46,548 bases of DNA, taken from NCBI RefSeq assembly GCF_003470665.1, contig NZ_QRJZ01000019.1, positions 300-46,847 of the forward strand. Reading direction: 5' to 3'. Source of the DNA: Collinsella sp. AM17-1 (GTDB taxonomy: Bacteria > Actinomycetota > Coriobacteriia > Coriobacteriales > Coriobacteriaceae). The notes under the pieces are model-generated. The model did not search any database and had not been told where the DNA came from. It saw nothing but the letters and a program-made list of their open reading frames with translations. The translations under genes and the position numbers were made by a program. Numbering within the stretch: the stretch's first letter is position 1; each line of letters begins with the position of its first letter. This document shows positions 1 to 8,221 of this stretch, in pieces.

Positions 1-37
1 TCTAAAAAACACCTTGCCAAATAGGAGCGTCAGACCA

Positions 38-84
38 GAATCGCCCCCGTTCGTAGCTCCGAAGGAGCAGAACGGGGGCGATTC
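38..84 (-). terminator. Long GC-rich hairpin after the P-type ATPase gene
   Basis: A 15-bp perfect inverted repeat (GAATCGCCCCCGTTC at 38-52, its complement at 70-84) encloses a second short stem (GCTCC/GGAGC). It lies 58 bases beyond the stop codon of the ATPase, so it could end that operon or a gene left of the window. The same CGCCCCCGTT/AACGGGGGCG core recurs after serA (13962-13992), which suggests a shared terminator design. The T tract is weak, so efficiency is uncertain. Confidence 0.55.
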
Positions 85-141
85 ATTGGTCGAGGACGTT
101 TTCAAAACCAAGCCCGGCCCCGGCCGGTGGGACCACAGGCG

Positions 142-2094
142 CTACAGGTTCTTGACACCCATCGCGCGCATGGCGTTCAGGATGGCGATGATCGCCACGC
201 CTACGTCGCCAAAGACGGCAAGCCACATATTGGCGATACCCAGCGCTGCCAGCACAAGGATCAGCAGCTTAATGCCCAGCGCAAAGATTATGTTCTGCCA
301 AACAATCGACATGGTCTTGCGCGCCACGCGGATCGCGCGGGAAATGTTGGACGGCTTGTCGTCCATCAGCACCACGTCGGCGGCCTCGATCGCGGCGTCG
401 GAGCCCATGGCGCCCATGGCAATGCCCACGTCGGCGCGCGTAAGCACAGGCGCGTCGTTGATGCCGTCACCGACAAAGGCGAGCTTGCCCTTGCCACTTT
501 CGGCCGCGAGCAACGCCTCAACGCGCTCGACCTTGTCGCCCGGCAGGAGCTGCGCGTGGAACTCGTCGAGACCGAGTTGCTTGGCCACAGACGCTGCAAC
601 CTCCTCGCGGTCGCCCGTGAGCATGACGGTTCGGTTGATACCGGCGGCATGCAGGTCGCGAATCGTTTGCTCGGCATCGGCCTTAACGGTGTCTGCAATC
701 ACGATGTGGCCGACATACACGCCGTTCACGAGCACGTGGAGGATTGTGCCGGCAACCTCACAGTCCGGTGCTTCAACGCCGGCAGCGGCGAGCATCTTGG
801 CGTTGCCGACGACGACGTGCTTGCCGTCGATGGTTGCCGTCACGCCGTGGCCCGCGTCGTTGGCGGAGTCGCTCACGCGCTTGGGGTCGACCTCGCCCTG
901 GTAGGCGTCGCGCACGGACTGCGCGATGGGGTGATCAGAGAACGATTCAGCAAGGGCTGCGACTTCGAGCAGCGACTGCTCGGTATAGCCAGCCTCGGGG
1001 TGCACCGCGACGACTGAGAACGTGCCGTTGGTGAGGGTGCCCGTTTTGTCGAAGACGACGGTGTCCACGTCGGCGAGCGTCTCGAGGTAGTTGGAGCCCT
1101 TGATGAGAACGCCCAGCTTGGACGCGCCGCCGATGCCGCCAAAGAAACTCAACGGTACGCTGATCACGAGGGCGCACGGGCAGCTGACGACCAGGAAGGT
1201 CAGGCCGCGCAGGATCCAATCGGACCAAGCGCCAGTCACCAGGCCGCCGCCAAGCGCGAGCACCGCGGCAGCGCCAGTGACGGCGGGCGTGTAGACGCGG
1301 GCGAAGCGCGTGATGAAGTTCTCGGTGCGCGCCTTCTTTTCGCTGGCATTCTCTACGAGTTCCAGGACGCGCGCGACGGTGGATTCGCCAAACGGCTTGG
1401 TGGTGCGCACGTGGATGAGGCCCGTCATGTTGATGCAGCCGCTGATGATATCGTCGCCGGACTTGGCGGGGCGGGGGACTGACTCGCCCGTGAGTGCGGC
1501 GGTGTCGAGCTGCGTCTCGCCCTCGACGATGATGCCGTCGATAGGCACGCGCTCGCCGGGCTTGACCACGATCACGGTGCCGACGGCGATGTCATCGGGG
1601 AAGACCTGCTCGAGCGTGCCGTCGGGCTGCTCGACGTTAGCATAGTCGGGCGCGATGTCCATCATGGCACTGATCGACTTGCGGCTCTTGCCCACGGCGT
1701 ATGCCTGGAACAGCTCGCCGACCTGGTAGAACAGCATGACGGCAGCGCCTTCGGCCATGTGCGGGTCGGTATCGGGGAAGAGCACCATGGCAAACGCGCC
1801 GATGGTCGCGACGGCCATGAGGAAGCTCTCGTCGAAGGCCTTGCCGCGTCGGATGTTATTGAATGCCTTTTGCAGTACGTCGTAGCCGGCAATCAAAAAC
1901 GGCACGAGGAACAGCGCGAAGCTGGCGTAGATGTTGCCGGGCTCCCCAAATGCGATAGTGAGGGCGCCGAGCTCGTCGAGGGCATAAACAACGGCAAAAA
2001 CGCCCAGTGCTACCAGGATGCGGTTGCGCTTGTGCTCAAGGGACTCTTTCTTCTTGCGCTTCTTCTTTTTCTTTTTGGGATCGGCGGCTGCCAT
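142..2094 (-). CDS. Zn/Cd/Pb-type P1B ATPase (heavy-metal efflux)
   Basis: 650-residue heavy-metal P-type ATPase that should pump divalent soft metals out of the cytoplasm using ATP. Visible motifs: TGES at 202-205 (actuator), CPC at 305-307 in the metal-binding membrane helix, DKTGT at 349-353 with the phosphorylated Asp, HP at 388-389, and GDGINDAP at 542-549. A Lys at 609 and a DxG Asp at 630 in the last two helices match the P1B-2 (Zn2+/Cd2+/Pb2+) signature rather than the copper type. It has no N-terminal CxxC metal domain. Instead the N-terminus is a very basic Lys/Arg run (residues 7-16), and the HMA domain is a separate protein just upstream. The start follows a GGGAGG ribosome site. 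It is the third gene of the arsR operon and has its own operator-like dyad. Confidence 0.93.
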   Translation of the reverse strand: MAAADPKKKKKKRKKKESLEHKRNRILVALGVFAVVYALDELGALTIAFGEPGNIYASFALFLVPFLIAGYDVLQKAFNNIRRGKAFDESFLMAVATIGAFAMVLFPDTDPHMAEGAAVMLFYQVGELFQAYAVGKSRKSISAMMDIAPDYANVEQPDGTLEQVFPDDIAVGTVIVVKPGERVPIDGIIVEGETQLDTAALTGESVPRPAKSGDDIISGCINMTGLIHVRTTKPFGESTVARVLELVENASEKKARTENFITRFARVYTPAVTGAAAVLALGGGLVTGAWSDWILRGLTFLVVSCPCALVISVPLSFFGGIGGASKLGVLIKGSNYLETLADVDTVVFDKTGTLTNGTFSVVAVHPEAGYTEQSLLEVAALAESFSDHPIAQSVRDAYQGEVDPKRVSDSANDAGHGVTATIDGKHVVVGNAKMLAAAGVEAPDCEVAGTILHVLVNGVYVGHIVIADTVKADAEQTIRDLHAAGINRTVMLTGDREEVAASVAKQLGLDEFHAQLLPGDKVERVEALLAAESGKGKLAFVGDGINDAPVLTRADVGIAMGAMGSDAAIEAADVVLMDDKPSNISRAIRVARKTMSIVWQNIIFALGIKLLILVLAALGIANMWLAVFGDVGVAIIAILNAMRAMGVKNL

Positions 2095-2116
2095 GATTCA
2101 AACCTCCCATTTGAGT

Positions 2117-2138
2117 GTATGAACACTTGCTCATATAA
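2117..2138 (-). promoter_or_regulatory. Third ArsR-type operator, before the ATPase gene
   Basis: The sequence ATGAACACTTGCTCATAT (with flanks) lies in the 99-base gap between the HMA gene and the ATPase gene. It closely matches the two operator arms upstream of arsR (ATGAACATGCGCTCATAT). This suggests that the regulator also binds inside the operon and that the ATPase may have its own metal-responsive promoter. A convincing -35/-10 pair is not obvious here. Assignment is by similarity within the window only. Confidence 0.6.
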
Positions 2139-2193
2139 TTTCGCGAGCAAAGGCCGCGGCAAGCGCGGCCTTGCAGGTCAACGTATGCGCGGG

Positions 2194-2412
2194 TTAGAGA
2201 ATGATTTCGCAGTCCGGCTCGGCGTCGGCGGTGAACTCAACGACGCGATCCAGGACCTCGTCGAACTTGGCGTCGTCGGCCTCGAGCGTCAGCTTCTGGG
2301 TCATAAAGTTGACCGAAACGGACTTGACGCCCTCGAGCTTGGCAAGTTCGTCCTGAAGCTCGCGCGCGCAGTTGGCGCAATCGATCTCGTCGAGCTTGAA
2401 CTGCTTTTTCAT
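2194..2412 (-). CDS. HMA-domain metallochaperone (CopZ/ZntA N-domain-like)
   Basis: 72-residue stand-alone heavy-metal-associated domain. The metal-binding loop DCANC (Cys12 and Cys15) is present and the length is that of a single ferredoxin-like HMA fold. It replaces the missing N-terminal domain of the ATPase encoded 99 bases downstream and probably delivers metal to it or senses it. The C-terminus is acidic (EPDCEIIL) and adds a third Cys near the end. A GGAAAGGA ribosome site precedes the ATG. It lies between arsR and the ATPase in one minus-strand operon. Confidence 0.88.
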   Translation of the reverse strand: MKKQFKLDEIDCANCARELQDELAKLEGVKSVSVNFMTQKLTLEADDAKFDEVLDRVVEFTADAEPDCEIIL

Positions 2413-2475
2413 GGTGGGTTCCTTTCCCTGTGTTAGCGGTCTGGGTGCCGGCCGCGCTGATACCGTGGTTGATTG

Positions 2476-2841
2476 CTATTCGCAGATATGGCTCATGCCC
2501 TGGTTAAGCATGGTGTAGACGTGATCGTCGGCGAGCGAGTAGAGAATGTTGCGGCCGTCGCGGCGGAACTTGACCAGGTGCGACTGCTTAAGCGTGCGCA
2601 GCTGGTGCGATACTGCCGACTGCGAGGTTGCGGTCGCTTCGGCGATGTCAGCCACGCAGAGCTCGCGGCCCATGAGGGCATAGAGGATCTTGATGCGTGT
2701 GGTGTCGCTGAAGACCTTGAACAGGTCGGCCAGGTCGTACAACAGCTCCTCGTCGGGAAGGTCCTCGGGCGAGCAGCTGGTGGGGATCACGGGCTCGGTG
2801 GCCTCGATGTCGGGTTTCGTTTCATCAACGCGGATGCTCAT
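2476..2841 (-). CDS. ArsR/SmtB-family metal-sensing repressor
   Basis: 121-residue winged-helix repressor of the ArsR/SmtB family. The recognition region reads SQSAVSHQLRTLK, typical of the family. The C-terminal helix has D-x-H-(10)-H-x2-E (DDH ... SHICE), the alpha-5 zinc site of SmtB and CzrA. The alpha-3 region has only ELCV, not the CxC of arsenic or cadmium sensors. It should therefore sense Zn2+ or a similar ion and release DNA when metal binds. It is the first gene of the operon with the HMA protein and the P1B-2 ATPase, and its promoter is covered by two operator arms. The start follows AAAGGA. Confidence 0.93.
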   Translation of the reverse strand: MSIRVDETKPDIEATEPVIPTSCSPEDLPDEELLYDLADLFKVFSDTTRIKILYALMGRELCVADIAEATATSQSAVSHQLRTLKQSHLVKFRRDGRNILYSLADDHVYTMLNQGMSHICE

Positions 2842-2854
2842 TGCAATATCCTTT

Positions 2855-2915
2855 CATATGAACATGCGCTCATATAATTTACTTCCGATTATATGAGCGC
2901 ATGTTCATATGTCAA
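2855..2915 (-). promoter_or_regulatory. arsR promoter embedded in a paired operator
   Basis: A near-consensus promoter reads on the minus strand: TTGACA (2910-2915), 16-base spacer, TATAAT (2888-2893). The spacer is one copy of a dyad (ATATGA...TCATAT). A second copy in inverted orientation lies at 2855-2877, between the -10 and the start codon. The two copies form a perfect 24-bp inverted repeat (2855-2878 and 2888-2911) separated by 9 bases. This is an SmtB/ArsR-type operator, and binding would block RNA polymerase directly. Confidence 0.85.
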
Positions 2916-3260
2916 TGACGTTCAGGTAATTCGTCGCACAAAATGATGGGGAATAGTGGACGAGATTCCGGACTGAGCGGTTTTGATAGCCGATGCCGGG
3001 GTGGGTGCCCCCGCGCCGTGCAAAAATTGGAGTATTCTGCAACTATAGGGGGTCCGTTAATCTATTCCAGGCCAAATAAAGCCGCTCAAGAGTTATCCAA
3101 GGGCGGTAGACAGACAAGGTCTTCCTCAAATGTTGCCTAACGTTCCCGTTCGATAGCGTTTTTGTTTCTCATTTGGATTAACTTGTGGGTGCTGGAAGGC
3201 CGACCCTGCTGAATACTCGCAATTTTGCACATCGCTAGGGTACCCACCTTGTTAGCCGGT
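2916..3260. other. Intergenic stretch without recognised gene
   Basis: About 345 bases between the arsR promoter and the 3' end of the next minus-strand gene. Short ORFs here have no ribosome site or recognisable motif. Base composition is less GC-rich than the neighbouring genes. I see no strong hairpin with a T tract and no known RNA. Confidence 0.5.
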
Positions 3261-4451
3261 CTAGCTTCCGGCCCCGAAGATTCTGCCCTCGGGCGTGAGG
3301 CTGCTTATTTGGGCAAATGATGGGCTGTCGGATTCGACAGTCTGCATGTCATCGATTGCCGGAACTTCATTTATTGTCGGGTCATCCAGCGTGATGCCTT
3401 CGAGTGTTGCTTTTTCGAGGTCGATTCGTTGACGATCTTCGGAATCCTGGCGAAGCTGCTTCTGAATTCGCTTTTTCTCTTCTATAAACCTTCTGAGCAC
3501 AAACTGTCTCAGGTCCTCTTGCATGATTTGAAAGTCTTTTGGCAGACGCGAGGGGCGTATGCCCTCTTTCCGTTGGATCACCTCCATGACCCTAACGAAA
3601 GCGCTGGCATGCATAAAGGAATAACGACTGACGGTGATGATTCCGTATCCCATGGACGCAAGCGCATTCTTGCGCTCCTCATCGATGGCGCGGTCTTCTT
3701 CCGCGTCATGATAAAACCCGTTGTATTCAATGTCTGTGCGAGATTTCTTTAGATACGCATCCATAAAGAACTTTTTGCGTCTCGTGAGATTCTTTGCGGC
3801 AGCGGTGACCTGCACCTCGCAATCGGTCTCAATTCCCTTAATACCAAGCCCTCCTTCGCTTTTAGGCAGCGTTAGCATCATGACAAAGGCCGTTTCCATA
3901 GGAGACCGGCATCCGTCGCGCACACATTGGATCGCCTTTCGGGCAAGGGCCAGACCGTCGCATCTGGTAATGGAATTAAAGAACTGTTTTAACCTTTCGG
4001 TCGAGGTGAGCACGAAACGCTCGTTATACGAGGTGGCAGAGCCGGTTCCAAGGGAGTAAGCGCCGCACAATTCAAAGTAGTACTCCACCAGTTCGCGAAA
4101 AGGGAGATAGGTGGCGGCCTGAAGTGCGCAAAGCTCAACGCCAACAATGAAGATGCCATCTTTGAGCTCTATAAAGCGTGAGCTCGAGAATCGTTTTGAC
4201 GAAACGTGGCATTGACAGTTCATTGCATAGCGCGCATTCCTGCGATCAAACACCATTACTTCGAGGCAATCATTTGCGTCAAGGGAAACATCGTGTTTGG
4301 TGAGCCATTCTGCGGCTGCGTCAAGGAGCGTTCCGGTGGGACATGATCCGTAAATCGCGGCAGGGTTACAGGGCTCGGTGTCTTTCGCAGACGCCGAATG
4401 CGCGGCCTGGTAGACCGCTTTTGCAGTGGTATGTGACAATACGATACTCAT
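3261..4451 (-). CDS. Orphan protein with DUF559/Vsr-like PD-(D/E)XK region
   Basis: 396 residues, no confident name. Residues 183-265 follow the layout of DUF559/Vsr-like endonuclease folds: SPME (E186), a Gly-rich stretch, FFMDAYL (D231), IEYNG (E242), H248, then DEERKNALASMGY (R260). In that family these positions carry the D...ExK-like active site and the trailing His/Arg. The central ELCGAY (127-132) matches EMCGTF in the paralogue at 12633-13682. The C-terminal ~100 residues are charged and probably coiled, with an acidic tail. I recall many such proteins in Coriobacteriia, usually annotated as hypothetical. No Shine-Dalgarno is visible before the ATG; a TATATA lies about 8 bases upstream, so a leaderless transcript is possible. 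The function is unknown; nuclease activity is inferred only from residue spacing. Confidence 0.6.
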   Translation of the reverse strand: MSIVLSHTTAKAVYQAAHSASAKDTEPCNPAAIYGSCPTGTLLDAAAEWLTKHDVSLDANDCLEVMVFDRRNARYAMNCQCHVSSKRFSSSRFIELKDGIFIVGVELCALQAATYLPFRELVEYYFELCGAYSLGTGSATSYNERFVLTSTERLKQFFNSITRCDGLALARKAIQCVRDGCRSPMETAFVMMLTLPKSEGGLGIKGIETDCEVQVTAAAKNLTRRKKFFMDAYLKKSRTDIEYNGFYHDAEEDRAIDEERKNALASMGYGIITVSRYSFMHASAFVRVMEVIQRKEGIRPSRLPKDFQIMQEDLRQFVLRRFIEEKKRIQKQLRQDSEDRQRIDLEKATLEGITLDDPTINEVPAIDDMQTVESDSPSFAQISSLTPEGRIFGAGS

Positions 4452-4800
4452 GGTATATATCGTGTCAGCTAATGCCGTGTTGATGGCGCTGAGTGGGAAA
4501 GCCGTTTTAGGGGCCTAACCAAATGCTGTCCAAAAGCTTGACGCGATTATGGGCTGGCACGCCTAAAATCAATGTTCTCGCAGCTTAGCTATAGCATATA
4601 AAAACTCAATTGCTGCACATTTGATATCGATGCATCACCATCCGACAACGAATTACGTGTCGGGAATTGGCCGAAATCGTTCAAAATGAGGGTTCAGTAT
4701 TTGTGATGGCAGATCTATCTGTGGAACGTAGGGCGGCCCCGCTGCGGTGTTTCCCGCTGCGAGGCCGCTCGTGAGCAAGTAGTGTTTGTCGCAGGCGTTG
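4452..4800. other. AT-richer intergenic stretch
   Basis: 349 bases between the orphan nuclease-like gene and the exonuclease gene. It is AT-richer than its surroundings, with runs such as catataaaaactcaattg near 4600. No coding frame with a start site, no tRNA and no strong terminator is seen. It could hold the promoter of the orphan gene at its left edge. Confidence 0.4.
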
Positions 4801-5769
4801 CTATTTCGCGAATAGGTTCTTGAGGTTGAACTCGGCCTGTACCGTGCGGAGCATGAGGTCGGTGTCGTCGAGGCCCAGGTGCTGCTCGTTGGCGTCGGGC
4901 GCGAGGGTGCCGCGACGGCGTGCCCAGTTCTCGAGCGCGGCGGGGGCGGACTCGCGGGGGAGCGAGCGGACGTCGGCATCCAGGCTGCGGCAGATCTGGC
5001 GCGAGTCGATGACGATGATCTTACCGGCGCGGCGTGCCTCGGCGTAGCCGTCCAGGTGGATCTTGAACCAGCTGTCCTCAAACGCGGCGTTGTGTGCCAT
5101 GTACGGGTACTTCTTCATGAGCTTGAGCAGCTGCTTCTGCAGCTCCTTGTTCTCGCGGAACGGCTTCTTGCCGTCGATGTCGTCCCAGGTGATGTGGTGG
5201 ATATTCGACAGCGGTACATCCTCGCCGCGGTAGATGTCGGGCAGGCCGCAGTAGTGTGCCTCGGCGTCGTGCGGGACGGCGTCGCTGGTGAGCTCCATGA
5301 TCTCCCAGCCCACGTTGATGATATAGCCGCGTTCGGGTGCACGGCCGGTGGTCTCGATGTCGACACCGAGCACGGTGCCCTGGATGGGCTTGCGGGCGTA
5401 GGCCACGCCGAGCGCGTCGCGGTCACCGCGGATCTCGCGCATAACGGACGCGGCGGTGCGCTTTTGCATTTTGCCGATGGCGGCGCAGGTGTCGGCGTCG
5501 GACAGGCCGCGCGAGAGCGTCGCGGGCGTCACATTGCGCAGGCGTGCCTCGCCAATCTGGTCGCAAAGGTCGCGGTTGCGGTCGGCCAGGTCGCGCACGG
5601 TGGCAAAGTCGAAGCCGGGGTCGTCCTCGGCAGTAAAATACTCGGTCTCGAGCACCTTGAGGGCCTCTTCGCCCTTCTGGCGCTCGGACTCCATGGCGCC
5701 GTGATCGCCATAGATAAACATAGGGATAAACGGTTGGCGTTCGTATTCGAGTGCTTGCGAAACGTTCAT
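4801..5769 (-). CDS. DEDDh 3'-5' exonuclease (DnaQ/RNase T-like) with N-terminal extension
   Basis: 322 residues. The C-terminal ~190 residues form a DnaQ-like exonuclease: GVDIETTG (D137, E139; Exo I), AHNAAFED (226-232; Exo II) and HLGLDD (H297, D302; Exo III, the DEDDh His and Asp). In Exo II the usual FD is FED, so the second acid is E231 or a shifted D232. The first ~130 residues are not part of the nuclease fold and are charged and helical; I do not recognise them. It would remove nucleotides from 3' ends of DNA or RNA. It stands alone on the minus strand, divergent from the metal exporter. The start ATG follows AGGAGC. Confidence 0.85.
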   Translation of the reverse strand: MNVSQALEYERQPFIPMFIYGDHGAMESERQKGEEALKVLETEYFTAEDDPGFDFATVRDLADRNRDLCDQIGEARLRNVTPATLSRGLSDADTCAAIGKMQKRTAASVMREIRGDRDALGVAYARKPIQGTVLGVDIETTGRAPERGYIINVGWEIMELTSDAVPHDAEAHYCGLPDIYRGEDVPLSNIHHITWDDIDGKKPFRENKELQKQLLKLMKKYPYMAHNAAFEDSWFKIHLDGYAEARRAGKIIVIDSRQICRSLDADVRSLPRESAPAALENWARRRGTLAPDANEQHLGLDDTDLMLRTVQAEFNLKNLFAK

Positions 5770-5829
5770 AGGCTGCTCCTTGGACGGGCCGCGTCGCGCG
5801 GCTCGGGGTTACTGAGTTGTGGCGAGATG

Positions 5830-5851
5830 ATAGTTTACCATGGGCAACTAT
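5830..5851. promoter_or_regulatory. Palindrome upstream of the metal exporter
   Basis: ATAGTT-TACCATGGGC-AACTAT is a 22-base dyad with a CCATGG centre, placed 89 bases before the exporter start and 60 bases before the exonuclease start. Its AGTTT...AACT frame resembles boxes of DtxR/MntR-type metal regulators, but no such regulator gene is in the window. It could control either divergent gene. Confidence 0.35.
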
Positions 5852-5940
5852 TGGCACCGCGCCCGGGACAACTACAATACCCTAGTTGACCGCTAGGACT
5901 TTTACAATGCTGCCGAAAGACACGAAAGGTTCCATCCTTC

Positions 5941-7029
5941 ATGGATTTGCTGATTGATATTTTGCTCGACGCCGGCAAGGACACGCTGTCGCTGGTGCCG
6001 TTTTTGTTGGTGACGTATCTGGCCCTCGAGACCTTGGAGCACGTCGCGGGCGACCGCGTTAACGGGGCCATCAAGCGCGCCGGCGCCACGGGTCCCGTGG
6101 TTGGCTCGCTGCTGGGCATGGTGCCGCAGTGCGGCTTTTCGGCAATGGCGGCCACACTGTACGCCGGTCGTGTCGTGACCTTGGGCACGTTGGTGGCGGT
6201 GTTCCTTTCGACCTCCGATGAGATGCTGCCGCTGTTGCTCGCCGAGCAGGTGCCCGTGCAGACCATGGCGATGCTTTTGGCTTCGAAGGCACTGATCGCG
6301 CTGGTCACGGGCTTTATCGTGGACGCCGCCATTCGCGGCCTGCGTCGTAACGCTCGCGCGCATGCGGCGATTCGCCGCACCGTGCTGGGAACCGCGGCCA
6401 ACCCGGCCCACGTGAATTGCGCGCACGACGACCACACTGGCGGTGACATCATCGACGAGGTGGCCGAGGCGGGCGTGAGCGCCGACCACATCCACGAGCT
6501 GTGCGAGCGCGACCATTGCGGTTGTGATGAAGACGAGGACGAGCACGAACACGGACATGGCCACGATCACGGTCATGAGGGCGAATATGAACACCATGAT
6601 GGTCACGGTCACTCCCATTCCCACGAAGGGACGCCTGTCCTGTCGATTATCCGCAGCGCCATCTCCCACACCGTGCAGGTATCGGTATTCATTTTCCTGG
6701 TGACGCTGATTCTGGTTGCCGTGCTCGAGACGTTCGGCGAGTCCGCAATCGAGCAGTTCCTGCGCGGCAACGAGACGCTTGCGGTCCTGGGCTCGGCACT
6801 CGTCGGCCTGATCCCCAACTGCTCGGCCAGCGTCGTCATCACGCAACTGTACCTGGAAGGCGCGCTGCAGCTGGCCCCGATGCTCGCCGGCACGCTCATT
6901 TCCGCCGGCGTGGGTTATCTGGTGCTGTTCCGCACCAACCGCAGCGCCCGCGAAAATGCCGTGTTCCTGATCATGATGTACGTCATCGGCGCTGGCTGGG
7001 GCCTCATCCTCTCCGCCGTTGGCCTTTAA
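5941..7029 (+). CDS. Putative heavy-metal exporter with His-rich loop (ArsP_2-like)
   Basis: 362-residue membrane protein of two homologous halves around a hydrophilic loop. Each half has a P-Q/N-C motif in a membrane helix: MVPQCGFSA near residue 60 and LIPNCSASV in the second half. The central loop (about 195-235) is extremely rich in His, Asp and Glu with HGHDHGH-type repeats, which suggests divalent metal binding. The layout fits the putative 10-TM heavy-metal exporter family (Pfam ArsP_2), annotated variously as arsenic efflux protein or putative manganese transporter. The substrate is not determined by sequence; the His loop favours Mn, Zn or Ni over arsenic. No riboswitch was recognised upstream. 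Confidence 0.75.
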   Translation: MDLLIDILLDAGKDTLSLVPFLLVTYLALETLEHVAGDRVNGAIKRAGATGPVVGSLLGMVPQCGFSAMAATLYAGRVVTLGTLVAVFLSTSDEMLPLLLAEQVPVQTMAMLLASKALIALVTGFIVDAAIRGLRRNARAHAAIRRTVLGTAANPAHVNCAHDDHTGGDIIDEVAEAGVSADHIHELCERDHCGCDEDEDEHEHGHGHDHGHEGEYEHHDGHGHSHSHEGTPVLSIIRSAISHTVQVSVFIFLVTLILVAVLETFGESAIEQFLRGNETLAVLGSALVGLIPNCSASVVITQLYLEGALQLAPMLAGTLISAGVGYLVLFRTNRSARENAVFLIMMYVIGAGWGLILSAVGL

Positions 7030-7133
7030 GTAGATTATTGGGACATGTCTTACGATCTACCTCTGTGACCAGGGCATTCCCCGCCGCCAAAACAAATAGG
7101 TAGATTTCCGGACATGTCCCAAAAACCTACCTT
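7030..7133. repeat. Two copies of a GGGACATGTCC-centred palindrome
   Basis: Copy 1 (7030-7060) runs GTAGAT ... GGGACATGTC ... ATCTAC and starts at the base after the exporter stop codon. Copy 2 (7099-7132) runs GGTAGAT ... GGACATGTCC ... ACCTACC and ends next to the yaiI-like stop codon. The two copies are also partly complementary to each other (TTGGGACATGTC at 7038-7049 and its complement at 7111-7122). They sit between convergent genes and could serve as a bidirectional terminator. They share a GGGAC core with other repeats in this window. Confidence 0.65.
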
Positions 7134-7135
7134 GG

Positions 7136-7618
7136 TTAGTGCAGCAACTCGGTGAGGTTGCGTTTAAAGCGGGCGCGGTCTTCGCTGGTAAATGCCGCCG
7201 GTCCGCGAGTGCGTCCGCCGGCGCGGCGCACCTTCTTTTCCTCGTGGCGAATAAACAGCTGCATGTCGATGGTTGCTTTGTCGTAGACGCGCCCGCGCAC
7301 ACCGATAGCGGCGGCATTGCGCCCGAGCACCATGCTCGCCAAGCCAATGTCCTGCGTCACGACCACGTCGCCCGCCTGCAGGCGTTCGACAATGGCAAAG
7401 TCGGCGCTGTCGGCGCCCACGCTCACGTCGAGCGTCGTGACCCAAAAGCCGCGTCGCGCGTGCTCGGCATCGCGCGGGTCGTCGCGGCGAATGTGCCGTT
7501 CCAGGTTTTGCGTGCTGTTGCCGGCGATAACAACGGCGACGCCCGCCCGCCGCGCGCAGTCAATCGACTCGCGCGTGACCGGGCAGGCGTCTGCATCAAT
7601 AAAGAGCGTTCGTGGCAT
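7136..7618 (-). CDS. YaiI/YqxD family (UPF0178, DUF188) protein
   Basis: 160 residues, full length for UPF0178. Typical features are FIDADACPV near the N-terminus, GDVVVTQDIGLA in the middle, and the C-terminal RAGGRTRGPAAFT segment. The fold is PIN-like, with conserved acidic residues suggesting a metal-dependent nuclease, but the family function is not established. The ATG abuts the stop codon of the HdeD-like gene directly upstream, so the two are translationally coupled. Confidence 0.9.
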   Translation of the reverse strand: MPRTLFIDADACPVTRESIDCARRAGVAVVIAGNSTQNLERHIRRDDPRDAEHARRGFWVTTLDVSVGADSADFAIVERLQAGDVVVTQDIGLASMVLGRNAAAIGVRGRVYDKATIDMQLFIRHEEKKVRRAGGRTRGPAAFTSEDRARFKRNLTELLH

Positions 7619-8221
7619 CTAGCGCACCAGTTTGCCAAATTGAATAGCGCGAACAATCAGCGTTACGCCAAACACCAGCAGCGCGGCGCCGCTAAAGATG
7701 ACGAGCATCTTGGCCGACCACAGCGGATAGATAAACACGAACATGCCGGCGATGATGGAAAGTGCGCCGCTCAGGATGGCGAGGGCGCGGTTGGACGAAA
7801 GCTCGGACTCCAGAATGGACATGACACCTTCGACAATCCAGCCAAAGCCGGCCACGATAACCACCATCGTGGTGAGCGTCGCGGTCGAGAAGGCCTGGTT
7901 GCGCAGGATTATGACGCCGCCCAAGATAATGAGTAGGTTGGAGATGATGCTCGTCACGCGCCAGCCGGTGGGCAGCAGCGGCTCAAAAATGGCAGTGAAC
8001 AGTCTGATGGCAGCAGTGATTACAAAGTAAAAACCCAGGACGGTCGTCAAAAAGACGAGGGACTTGGCGGGTGCAAAAAGCAGCACGATACCAGCAATGA
8101 GTGCTAAGACGCCCGTGATGGCGTAGATCCAGCGTACGGCCTTGACGGCTTTGCCCGCCATGCTTTTCTCGTCAAATCCAAACTGGCTCGATTTTTGGTC
8201 ATCGTTCTTAAAGATGCCCAT
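7619..8221 (-). CDS. HdeD-like membrane protein (DUF308)
   Basis: 200 residues with a short hydrophilic N-terminus and about six membrane helices in three repeated pairs, as in the HdeD/DUF308 family linked to acid stress in enterobacteria. Each pair begins with a small-residue-rich helix (for example ITGVLALIAGIVLL and LSGALSIIAGMFVF). It is directly followed, with no gap, by the UPF0178 gene. The biochemical role is unknown. The start is preceded by GGAGAC. Confidence 0.85.
   Translation of the reverse strand: MGIFKNDDQKSSQFGFDEKSMAGKAVKAVRWIYAITGVLALIAGIVLLFAPAKSLVFLTTVLGFYFVITAAIRLFTAIFEPLLPTGWRVTSIISNLLIILGGVIILRNQAFSTATLTTMVVIVAGFGWIVEGVMSILESELSSNRALAILSGALSIIAGMFVFIYPLWSAKMLVIFSGAALLVFGVTLIVRAIQFGKLVR

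Noticed and set aside
5852..5940. Manganese (yybP-ykoY) riboswitch before the exporter
   Set aside because: The leader is too short and the conserved loop words are absent.
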